This document shows positions 24,961 to 33,299 of a DNA stretch of 64,000 bases, one piece after another. Origin of the DNA: Mantis religiosa (Eukaryota; Arthropoda; Insecta; Mantodea; Mantidae). The notes beneath the pieces were generated by a model, which saw nothing but the letters and a program-made list of their open reading frames with translations, did no database searches and had not been told where the DNA came from. Positions within the stretch are counted from its first letter, which is position 1. Every line of letters begins with the position of its first letter. The stretch covers positions 1-64,000 of the forward strand of contig JAUKNK010001155.1 in NCBI GenBank assembly GCA_030765055.1, written 5' to 3'. A program made the position numbers and the translations under genes.

Positions 24961-26158
24961 CTTACGTCTAAAAGCAGTGATAAACATAGCGCAAACGTAA
25001 ACGTGCTCGGGACCTTATAAGATTTATATTTGCACTTTTCGATTGTCCTCGCTTACAGCTATTATAAATAATACCCACTGCAGTCACAACAAATCAAATA
25101 AATATGTGTATTCATGATCGTAAAATGATGCATGCTGTACATTCGATTTGGTTTAACTGCTCTTCCAATTAACCTATTTTCATCATACTGGGCCTTCTAT
25201 CTGTCACGTACTGTTTCTAAGGGGCTTTTCGCCCCTTGGTCATTTCAACATCCTCGACAGGTGTACCTGCTTACCGTTTCTTTGCATTCCGCTTGGTCCA
25301 AGATGACCCGGGGGATCCTTCCTCGACGCCGGGCTCCCCTTTCTGTCCGTGCCGGGAGTTGGAATATGATTGATGCACAGCAACACCCTGCGACCGAAGG
25401 GTGCCTCTGTGGATCCCCCTTGAGCTCTACATCGATATCTTACTTGCTTTCCCCGGTGCAACAGTACAGCAACCTCCTTGCTCAGGGCGTGGAGAGTCTT
25501 CTACGATGAGCCCTCGCCTGCGTCATGACCTGCTGCATTGTGCTTCCCAGACCTTGCGGAGGGTTTCTGGATCCTCTACCCAATTTAACAAGTCCCTCAG
25601 AGTCCTCCTAGACTAATCGGAACATCGTGGAACGATGGGAGTTACGCCTTCATTGCCCTACTCGAGCGAAATTGTGTTCGATGCACCCCAACTTTTGAGA
25701 GGCCTCAGTGACAGCTGGGAGTAACCTCGAGCGTGCTCGCTTCGTGTGATGATAGGCAAAGGTTCGGACTTCTTGACCCCCAAGGGACATCTCTCTTCGC
25801 AACCCCGTGCAGTCTTCCCACGCGAGAAACCCGGGGAACGTGCTGGGCCAGCATGGATTGCAAGCCCGAATTCGCCAGCCTCTCCAAAGGAGAGGTTTAT
25901 CCTGAGCTAGATCACTTAGACCGCACAAGCATCCCAAATCTTCAAGGTATGCCGTTCTGCCCCTAGAAGCTGGCGCTTGGCACAAGCACCTTCGTGAAAA
26001 GGGTGAAATCCATGTCAGGAAGCACGCCACTGGCTCGTGGCCGTCCGCGCGACCTGAGGGCTGCTCCCTCGTGTTTTCTATCAGGTTCTTAAATGACAAC
26101 GCTGGGAACGGAAATAATGGCTGCGATTTTGAAAATTTTACTCATTTCCACTTGTGAC
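24961..26158. other. H1 upstream region, GC-rich from about 25.2 kb
   Basis: No recognisable gene. ORFs of 125 codons (25132-25509, +) and 149 codons (25650-26099, -) are present in both units, but both units are identical here, so conservation carries no information. Neither resembles a family I know. No clear TATA box precedes H1. A 7-bp hairpin is at 25219-25237. Confidence 0.4.
25219..25237 (+). other. Histone-stem-loop lookalike
   Basis: AAGGGGC-TTTTC-GCCCCTT forms a 7-bp stem with a 5-nt loop. It resembles the histone 3' stem-loop but has a 5-nt loop and lacks the GG-pyrimidine/purine-CC pattern and the ACCA tail. No histone gene lies upstream of it. Confidence 0.4.
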
Positions 26159-26788
26159 ATGGCAGACACAGCATCATCAACGGCTCTCGCAGCAGCTCCA
26201 GCGCAGGTTGCGCCCAAGAAGGCTAAGGCCTCTTCGGCAAAGAAGCCCAGGACGAAACCGGCACATCCTCGTACGTCAGAGATGGTGGGCAACGCCATCA
26301 AGAGCCTGAAGGAGAGGGGCGGTTCCTCTCTGCAGGCGATCAAGAAGTACATTGCTGCCAACTACAAGGCGGACTCCGAAAAGCTTGCGCCGTTCATCAA
26401 GAAGTACCTGAAAGCGGCCGTGGCTTCCGGAGAACTAGTACAGACCAAAGGCAAAGGCGCTTCCGGCTCCTTCAAACTCGCCTCGGCGGCAAAGCTCGAG
26501 AAGACTGCAGCATCCACTGCGCCTTCCAGGGGTCGACCTGCTGCGCCCAAGGAAAAGAAAACCTCGTCCTCCGGCAAGGCCAAGAAATCTGCACCTAAGG
26601 CGTCACCCAAGAAGGCTGCCAAGAAGCCCTCCGAGAAGAAGAAGGCCGCTTCGGCACCGAAGCCGAAGAAATCCCCTTCCAAGGCCAAGAAAGTCACCAA
26701 GATGCCGACGAAGAAGCCAAAGGCTCCCAAACCAAAGAAGGCCCCCAAGGCCAAGGTACCCAAAAAGGCCAGCCCCAAAAAGAAGTGA
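26159..26788 (+). CDS. H1: Linker histone H1
   Basis: Encodes a 209-residue linker histone, which binds the nucleosome dyad and linker DNA and compacts chromatin. Residues 1-35 are an Ala/Ser/Lys/Pro-rich tail. The winged-helix globular domain spans about 36-109, with SEMVGNAIKSLKERGG, SLQAIKKYI and the basic GKGASGSFKL wing. The last 100 residues are Lys/Ala/Pro-rich with SPKK-type motifs (SPKKAAKK, ASPKKK). I chose the M-A-D-T-A start because it gives a normal N-terminal tail. Two upstream in-frame ATGs (26093 and 26117) would add 22 or 14 residues of unusual hydrophobic character. There are no introns, and a 3' stem-loop lies 82 nt after the stop, so this is a replication-dependent gene. 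Its neighbour H3 is convergent, 1019 nt away. Confidence 0.97.
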   Translation: MADTASSTALAAAPAQVAPKKAKASSAKKPRTKPAHPRTSEMVGNAIKSLKERGGSSLQAIKKYIAANYKADSEKLAPFIKKYLKAAVASGELVQTKGKGASGSFKLASAAKLEKTAASTAPSRGRPAAPKEKKTSSSGKAKKSAPKASPKKAAKKPSEKKKAASAPKPKKSPSKAKKVTKMPTKKPKAPKPKKAPKAKVPKKASPKKK

Positions 26789-26870
26789 GTCCCATGGTCA
26801 ACAGACCCCGTGAGGGCCCCGACCCTGTCAAACTCTCCCCATTCCCCGGTTGGGTGGATTGGGGGAAAAC

Positions 26871-26886
26871 GGCCCTTCTCAGGGCC
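26871..26886 (+). terminator. H1 mRNA 3' stem-loop
   Basis: GGCCCTTCTCAGGGCC is a 6-bp stem with a TCTC loop, preceded by GGAAAAC. This is the SLBP-binding site that replaces a poly(A) tail in replication-dependent histone mRNAs. H1 is the only one of the five genes with TCTC instead of TTTC. A purine-rich TTGGAAAGGG about 15 nt downstream could be the U7-pairing histone downstream element. Confidence 0.95.
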
Positions 26887-27612
26887 ATCAGTCCGTCTTG
26901 GAAAGGGCATTAGGCATGGTCGATCAGTCCTGACTATCTCGGCAGATAGATTCACTGTGTTGTAAACTCCCCTACTTTTTCATCTCTCAAGTATTGTATA
27001 TACCACCCACACGATATCTTCTAACCCAGGAATTCCTTTCGGGCACAAACAGCTGCGAAACCTGAGCTCATTTGCAATCCTATCTGGCTTATAGGACATC
27101 CGCTGAACCTTGAGCAGCAGAAATCGAGTCGCAATTTACCCACTTTAAATTTTGGGCAAGCACTACCTACGTAGGACGTCAAAGGTCCCTATAACCAGGG
27201 AGCTGGCAAAGCTGGATGTTCGGCCCGGTGCACTAGTAACGTCAGAAGTATCACGAGTGTTAGGGGTCCACAGCAGCTGAAGGGGACGGATCCCCTCCCC
27301 TACGTGAGCAATTTTCCTAAGTTACATCCGCTTAAACAAAAAGGAGGCGGCGCCACACCCACCGCCCCCGGTGAGATCATCCTCGGAGGCTACATCGTCT
27401 CACCATACATGTGCTCTTAAGGCTAAGCGTGCAGAAGCAGTCACCGCACATATGCGGCCTTCCCATCCATTTTACGGGATGTATTGGCCCTTTGTAATAT
27501 ATAATGGTATAGTATATGTGGTAAATTAGGGTGTACGCTTCGGACCGCCGCCATCTGCTTATCAATTCAGCTGCACGCTCCCCGTAATTTAAATACCGGT
27601 GAGCCAGATGCG

Positions 27613-27633
27613 TATAAGACCGGCCTTATAAAT
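27613..27633. promoter_or_regulatory. Palindromic TATA-like element
   Basis: TATAAGACCGGCCTTATA is an 18-bp near-perfect palindrome (one mismatched pair); on the plus strand it continues into TATAAAT (27627-27633). It sits in the gap between the 3' ends of H1 and H3 where no gene start is expected. A run of T begins 18 nt downstream. Confidence 0.4.
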
Positions 27634-27701
27634 CTACAACGCTTGAAGCTTTTTTCTTTAACTTAAACATCTGGTACTAGATGACTAAGTTCCATTGCCT
27701 T

Positions 27702-27719
27702 TGAAATAGGCTTATTTCA
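27702..27719 (-). other. Second hairpin downstream of H3
   Basis: TGAAATA-GGCT-TATTTCA is a perfect 7-bp stem with a 4-nt loop, about 33 nt beyond the H3 histone stem-loop in the direction of H3 transcription. It overlaps the region where the U7-binding downstream element or cleavage products would lie. Confidence 0.5.
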
Positions 27720-27751
27720 GCTTCTTATCTGGCTCTAAGGAACCTAATTGT

Positions 27752-27767
27752 GGCCCTGAAAAGGGCC
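27752..27767 (-). terminator. H3 mRNA 3' stem-loop
   Basis: Read on the minus strand: GGCCCTTTTCAGGGCC with upstream AAAAC, the canonical SLBP-binding hairpin. It lies 40 nt past the H3 stop codon. Confidence 0.96.
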
Positions 27768-27807
27768 GTTTTGTCCGCAAACCGACGTCCTCGAGATTGA
27801 GCCTCTC

Positions 27808-28754
<947 letters not shown>

Positions 28755-28796
28755 GCCTTTTAATCACGATCGCACGCAGGCATGTGTATGAAAAAC

Positions 28797-28812
28797 GGCC
28801 CTTTTCAGGGCC
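28797..28812 (+). terminator. H4 mRNA 3' stem-loop
   Basis: GGCCCTTTTCAGGGCC preceded by AAAAAC and followed by ACCA: full match to the metazoan histone stem-loop with flanks. Confidence 0.97.
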
Positions 28813-29110
28813 ACCAAGTTATTCACTTCAGAGCTCTTGGTCCTGCCTTCTAGCGTCTTGCAATCCCTGGCCGCAGCTTTTCTCTAAGCCCTTTCTAGTT
28901 AATTTCTGAGGTCATCCGTCCAATTCCTTGTGGTTTGGTTACGTTCCTATTGAAACTGATGTGGAATGTTTAAACAAACAAATTCCACCCTGCGGACAAG
29001 AGATCGCGTTGGCTGTGAGGCTATATACACGTTGGCCGACGTGATGTCAACATTCTTTACAGCTATCAATAGCATGGAGACATGCAAAAATATTCAGTCT
29101 CCTGCCGACG
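28813..29110. other. H4 downstream spacer
   Basis: No gene found. A 7-bp inverted repeat GTGGAAT/ATTCCAC flanks an AAACAAAC stretch near 28960-28986. Confidence 0.4.
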
Positions 29111-29560
29111 TTAGGCAAGCATTTTGAAACCGTACTACAGAACTTACTGCACCATCACAATGTGCTTCGTCCCGAGCAATTTGGGTTTCGACGGCAAAAC
29201 ATCGGCTCCTGCGTACTGTGTACGAGGTGGTTCAAGGTTGCAACAATCGTCACTATGTTGCAGCCCTCTTCCTAGACATCTCCAAAGCCTTCGATTGGGT
29301 GTGGCTCGAAGGCCTTCTCCATCGCCTCATTCACTACAATGTCTCTTATACGCATATTCCATCATTATTTCATAATTTGTTGTTACTATGGACCACGTCC
29401 ACTCTCAACCTCATGCCATAAACGCAGGGGGGTTCCACAGGGCAGTGTCCTTGGTCACCTGCTCTTCCTTAGCTACATCAATACCCTACTACCCTAAGAG
29501 TTTGCAAACCTCTGTCCATTTACCGACGATACTGCCGTAACAGCTGCGTCAACACATGAT
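29111..29560 (+). pseudogene. Broken Jockey-like reverse transcriptase
   Basis: This is a degraded fragment of a non-LTR retrotransposon ORF2. In order: LGKHFETVL...LRPEQFGFRR, then a frameshift into NNRHYVAALFLDISKAFDWVW (RT motif A, with the F-x-D-x-x-K-A-F-D signature), then another shift into GVPQGSVLG (motif B) and FTDDTAV (motif C; FADD or YADD is usual). An in-frame stop lies between B and C. No endonuclease domain or poly(A) end is visible, so both ends are lost. The unit 2 copy has the same lesions, so insertion and decay predate this duplication. Assignment to the Jockey group rests on the motif wording and is moderately sure. Confidence 0.88.
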
Positions 29561-29800
29561 GCTAATATGCTAAATACCTATTTCTAAATCTCATAACTGT
29601 TTCCCTTGAGCGGGTTGTACTGTTAGCCAACGCAAAGGAAGTCCCTGATAGGAATGCGTCACCCTTAAGGAGTGCCTGAAGGAAGTGGCATAAAACTACA
29701 AAGCAGGGTATTGGAATAGTGCCTAAACCCCCTTTCCCCTCATTCCCCTGGGACTTTATTGAGGCGAACAGTACAACCCACTCTACGGAAAAAGTGTGAT
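29561..29800. other. H2A downstream spacer
   Basis: No gene found. The first 80 nt may be further decayed retrotransposon sequence. Confidence 0.35.
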
Positions 29801-29816
29801 GGCCCTGAAAAGGGCC
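29801..29816 (-). terminator. H2A mRNA 3' stem-loop
   Basis: Read on the minus strand: GGCCCTTTTCAGGGCC, preceded by AAAC. It lies 46 nt past the H2A stop. Confidence 0.96.
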
Positions 29817-29862
29817 GTTTAATTACCTATCGGTGAAAGAGTAGCCCAATGAAAGAGGCGCT

Positions 29863-30237
29863 TTAGGCTTTCTTTTCGGTCTTTTTGGGCAGAAGTACTG
29901 CCTGGATGTTAGGCAGTACACCACCTTGGGCTATCGTTACGCCCGAAAGGAGTTTATTCAACTCTTCGTCGTTGCGGATGGCCAGCTGAAGATGTCTGGG
30001 GATTATCCTGGTTTTCTTATTATCCCTGGCGGCGTTTCCTGCCAACTCCAAAACCTCAGCGGCCAAGTACTCCATCACGGCAGCGAGGTACACGGGGGCA
30101 CCAGCTCCCACTCGTTCGGCATAATTGCCTTTACGCAGAAGTCGATGAATACGGCCCACGGGGAACTGAAGTCCTGCTCTACTGGAGCGAGACTTAGACT
30201 TTCCCTTCACTTTTCCTCCCTTTCCACGTCCGGACAT
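29863..30237 (-). CDS. H2A: Histone H2A
   Basis: Encodes 124 residues including Met, matching insect canonical H2A. The tail is SGRGKGGKVKGKSKSRSS, followed by AGLQFPVGRIHRLLRKGNYAERVGAG in the first fold helix region; this is described in pieces, with the acidic-patch segment NDEELNKLL at about 90-98. It ends PKKTEKKA without an SQ motif, so it is neither H2A.X nor the fly H2Av variant. H2A dimerises with H2B, its divergent neighbour 498 nt away. No introns; stem-loop 3' end. Confidence 0.98.
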   Translation of the reverse strand: MSGRGKGGKVKGKSKSRSSRAGLQFPVGRIHRLLRKGNYAERVGAGAPVYLAAVMEYLAAEVLELAGNAARDNKKTRIIPRHLQLAIRNDEELNKLLSGVTIAQGGVLPNIQAVLLPKKTEKKA

Positions 30238-30735
30238 GTTGAAGTGCTGCTGTTGCGTATATACTCCCTCCTGAAGAACTCTCCCAAATGCCCAGAGGTC
30301 CAGAGGTAGTCCTAGTCGGGCGGGGCTTTCCCCGTCCGGGTGTCATATGCCGCAGTACCTAGCCGCTTTGCGGCTTAACCTGCGAAATGAACTAGTAGAT
30401 CCATGTTCTGCTGGGGTGTTTGAATTTGTTTACTGTTTGAAATTTTGGAATCACGAGTTCGGCCTTTCCAGGGGCTTCCACCAGGAAGCCGGCGTCGATG
30501 TGTTGTTAGTCGGTTTGGCGTTAGTCGGTTTGGCGTGGCTTCCTTCTAGAAGCCGGAGTATACTTTTATCGCTTTTATTCCGCCGACACTGCACCAATCG
30601 CGGGGTGTCCCCTTTCCTTGTTCCCCAGCCGGTTCGTGCGCCTAGCGAAGGCACCTCCCCCTGACGTCTCTCTTTTATTGAGTGGGACGAGCTGATTTTA
30701 ATTCGTATTCTTGGTTTGTTTGCAGAGGGAGCGTC
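30238..30735. promoter_or_regulatory. H2A/H2B bidirectional promoter
   Basis: A 498-nt gap between divergent ATGs. A CCAAT box is at 30594-30598. GTATATAC (30257-30264) is only 20 nt from the H2A ATG, close for a TATA box. A 15-bp direct repeat TTAGTCGGTTTGGCG (30506-30535) is flanked by two hairpins: GGCTTCC-ACCA-GGAAGCC (30473-30490) and GGCTTC-CTTCTA-GAAGCC (30537-30554). The second contains TTCTAGAA, a heat-shock-element-type dimer. In unit 2 homology ends at the position equivalent to 30451. Confidence 0.75.
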
Positions 30736-31107
30736 ATGCCGCCAAAGACCAGTGGAAAGGCTGCCAAAAAAGCTGGCAAGGCCCAGAAGAACATCTCCAA
30801 GGGAGATAAGAAGAAGAAGCGCAAGAGGAAGGAGAGCTACGCCATTTACATCTACAAGGTGTTGAAGCAAGTTCACCCCGATACTGGGATCAGCTCAAAG
30901 GCCATGAGTATCATGAACAGTTTCGTCAATGACATTTTCGAGCGCATCGCGGCCGAAGCCTCCCGCCTAGCGCATTACAACAAGCGCTCCACCATCACAA
31001 GTCGGGAGATTCAGACCGCTGTGCGTCTGCTTCTACCCGGCGAACTGGCCAAGCATGCCGTCAGCGAGGGTACGAAAGCTGTCACTAAATACACAAGTTC
31101 AAAGTAA
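30736..31107 (+). CDS. H2B: Histone H2B
   Basis: Encodes 123 residues including Met, the usual insect length. The tail begins PPKTSGKAAKKAGKAQKN with the basic KKKKRKRKES stretch; the histone fold follows (SYAIYIYKVLKQVHPDTG, ISSKAMSIMNSFVNDIFERI), and the protein ends AVTKYTSSK with the conserved Lys for ubiquitylation. The frame is open 18 codons upstream, but M-P-P-K is the family start. It partners H2A. No introns; the stem-loop begins 18 nt after the stop, the shortest 3' UTR in the cluster. This is the only H2B in the window. Confidence 0.98.
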   Translation: MPPKTSGKAAKKAGKAQKNISKGDKKKKRKRKESYAIYIYKVLKQVHPDTGISSKAMSIMNSFVNDIFERIAAEASRLAHYNKRSTITSREIQTAVRLLLPGELAKHAVSEGTKAVTKYTSSK

Positions 31108-31125
31108 ATGTGGCACAGATAAAAC

Positions 31126-31141
31126 GGCCCTTTTCAGGGCC
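31126..31141 (+). terminator. H2B mRNA 3' stem-loop
   Basis: GGCCCTTTTCAGGGCC preceded by AAAAC and followed by ACCA. A purine-rich CAGAAAAGGG about 15 nt downstream fits a U7-pairing downstream element. Confidence 0.97.
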
Positions 31142-31659
31142 ACCATCTCTCTCAGAAAAGGGCAGTTGGCTCCTGGCAAGCTTTATTTCTGTTTCCTTTT
31201 TTTCCATACTATAGAATGAAATATAAACCTGCACGACCAGGTGGAATACATCCTGAGGTAATTCAAAATTCGGCAGATATTAACCTAAGTTAAATGAGTG
31301 CCTATTTTTATCTATCTTCCATCGTTGGAAGGAAGCTAAAGTACTGACTGCCCAAGACAGGAAGGCAAGCTAGAGGAATGTGCAACATTCTCACTTTTGC
31401 TGTCTCCTCGGGTTGTATGCTCGCCTTCCGAGTATGACGAGGATGGACGGTTCGTTTAAAATACAGAAGTGTTGTCCCGTAGTTCACCTATACAGAATAC
31501 CTATCGCTGCGACAAACATTAGTTTGAGCAACATGGGTGACTCATATGCACTTTCATTCACTCGTTTCCTAGCAAACAGACCCGCTACCGGAGCAGCTGA
31601 ACAGTTCAAGCTCCTATGCCCTTCATACCCCTCGAGTCTTCTTGTCGTAGGCATACAGG
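31142..31659. other. H2B downstream spacer
   Basis: No gene recognised. A 94-codon ORF (31380-31664) has no recognisable domain. Confidence 0.35.
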
Positions 31660-31882
31660 ATTAGTTCTCAAGAAATGGGAAGATAATGAAGGGTGAAATT
31701 GTTCAGGCCAATTTGCATGCTTAATACTCTTGGAAACGTACAGGATCGTCTTTCATATACAGGCATGCTGGAATATATGATAGATATGAGTGGTACGCAA
31801 TTTGGTTTTAGAAAGAATTCCACGGCAGATGCAATAAACTATGCACCAGAAAGAATAAATACAAGTGATCATGTGTGTGTGG

Positions 31883-31913
<31 letters not shown>

Positions 31914-32096
31914 GGTACTCCAACGTTAAGTAATATTGGACGGTGAACGAGTTGGATGAAACGTTGCTCGACATTCGCCTTTAATAAGGGAAAACCCTGG
32001 TAAAAAAACTTATCCAGGTAGCTCACCCTGACCGAGATTCGAACTCGGGACCTCTTGAACGTGAGGCAGACACGCTACCATCTACGCTATCGAGGC

Positions 32097-32097
<1 letters not shown>
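31883..32097 (-). mobile_element. tRNA-derived SINE
   Basis: On the minus strand the head has an A box TAGCGTAGATGG (32078-32089) and a B box GTTCGAATC (32036-32044), both perfect matches to the pol III consensus and separated as in a tRNA. A unique body of about 120 nt follows, ending in a 25-nt poly(A) (T run 31883-31907). The head is tRNA-like but its acceptor and anticodon stems no longer pair well, so it is not a functional tRNA. The element inserted into, or seeded, a TG-rich target: TGTGTGTGTGG flanks the tail side. Confidence 0.88.

Positions 32098-32164
<67 letters not shown>
32098..32164 (+). repeat. (TG)n microsatellite
   Basis: About 33 uninterrupted TG dinucleotides directly abut the 5' end of the SINE. 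Confidence 0.95.
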
Positions 32165-32165
<1 letters not shown>

Positions 32166-32230
32166 TTTTCTTTGATTTTCAGGGAACTTGATAGTTTATA
32201 GTGGCCAGTACTATGACAAGGTATCTATAT

Positions 32231-32879
32231 AACAGCATATAACGGATCAAAATTAGAAATATTAGAATTAGAAGAAATCTAAGGACATAAGAGGCATAAT
32301 ACATACGCAACAACACATTGCCGGGGGCTTGGGGCATTATTGTAACACTTATCTGTTTAAGTACACTTTATAACGCCTCTGAAGATACTTTTAGTGCCTG
32401 TTAAGTTTGGGCACGATGTTTACACTCGTGTTTTTCACCGTTGGCAAAGACTTGTTTCACGCCGTCGTGTTGGCAGCAGCTGTTGCCAACATGCGGTCGT
32501 TTCTGCAGCACCGAGATGCAATGTAGTGTCGGGCAAGAGGTTCGATTCCTGAAAATGTTATCCTCTCGGACTGATTTTCTTTCTTTCCTTCTCTTTTTCC
32601 GCTGTTTGCGACGTTAACTGTTCTCGAGCCCTGAATTAAGGTTGGATGAACTTCATTGTTTCCCTCCAGATGGCAGACTTGGCACCTACGTGTCTGTGGG
32701 TTGGATTCCAACAGTTTCCTTAGTGTGAATGTGTGAAAGCGTCCAGGTTCGACACTTAGTAACGTCGAGGCGGATTGGCCGGCCGGCGTGCCTGCGCAGT
32801 ACCTGTATGCGCGAACACTTAGCAACAATTCCGTGAAGGTGGCGCTTAGGTGGGGGGGTGGGTAATACGTAAAGGTCGG
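32231..32879. other. Spacer with 22-bp near-palindrome
   Basis: No gene. A 22-bp near-palindrome at 32469-32490 (arms GTTGGCA and TGCCAAC around GCAGCTGT) has a single mismatched pair. A stray B-box-like GTTCGATTC lies at 32540-32548 without a clear A box. Confidence 0.4.
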
Positions 32880-33215
32880 TGCAACATGTCCTCCCGCCAT
32901 TGGCGATTATTTTCGTCTATACCATCGTTCTTTGTGTGCACTGGGCGTAAAGGCATTTTCCACAGGGTGCTATTGTGGTTTTGGTAGCTTTTGCTTTGAT
33001 TAATTTTGCGTTGCCTGTGCTCGTACACGTGTGCTATCATTTTTTATATATCCCATTCACTCTGGTGCAAAATGTCCTCCCGCCATTACCAACTATTTTC
33101 TATTTTCGACAATAGTCACGTTCGTAATGTGCATTGGGCGTGAAATCATTTTCCACGGGGTTGTAATGTGACTTTGCAAAGTTTTGCTTTTATTTGGCGT
33201 GTGCACATTCACTTC
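32880..33215 (+). repeat. Diverged tandem duplication, about 187 bp
   Basis: ATGTCCTCCCGCCATT occurs at about 32885 and 33072; both are followed by ATTTTC, GTGTGCACTGGGCG or GTGCATTGGGCG, CATTTTCCAC and TTTTGCTTT in the same order. The copies are well diverged. Confidence 0.8.
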
Positions 33216-33299
33216 AACTATATATCATATATATACCGCCCGTCCTCAGTTTACGCTTCGCCGCCACATTGGATTCCGTACTCCATGACAACGTTGCAC

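Larger units (their letters stand above)
26887..27751. other. H1-H3 convergent intergenic region
   Basis: No gene found. It holds a GC-rich GGAGGCGGCG patch near 27341, an AT-rich tract near 27500, an 18-bp near-palindrome with two outward TATA-like ends (27613-27630) and a perfect 7-bp hairpin (27702-27719). Both lie downstream of the H3 stem-loop on the minus strand. Confidence 0.5.
31660..32230 (+). pseudogene. Second RT fragment, split by a SINE and TG repeat
   Basis: 31660-31870 translates, with one or two shifts, to LKKWEDNEG, then RPICMLNTLGN and GTQFGFRKNSTADAI, the stretch preceding motif A in non-LTR reverse transcriptases. Directly after the TG run (from about 32160) the frame gives FFDFQGT then DSL-WPVL, a decayed motif A of the R1-like DxxGAFDxxxWP form. 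The SINE (31883-32097) and microsatellite therefore lie inside one old RT sequence. It differs from the H4-H2A fragment, so it is an independent insertion. The clade assignment is tentative. Confidence 0.72.

Noticed and set aside
25650..26099. 149-codon minus-strand ORF upstream of H1
   Set aside because: No recognisable domain; both units are identical here so conservation is uninformative; the GC-rich composition favours long chance ORFs.
26362..26955. 197-codon ORF antisense to H1
   Set aside because: Shadow of the Lys/Ala/Pro-rich H1 coding sequence.
32020..32097. Functional tRNA gene (Val-like)
   Set aside because: Pol III boxes are intact but the stems pair poorly and a SINE body and poly(A) follow; it is a SINE head.
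32540..32548. Second SINE from an isolated B-box-like motif
   Set aside because: No A box at tRNA spacing and no tail.
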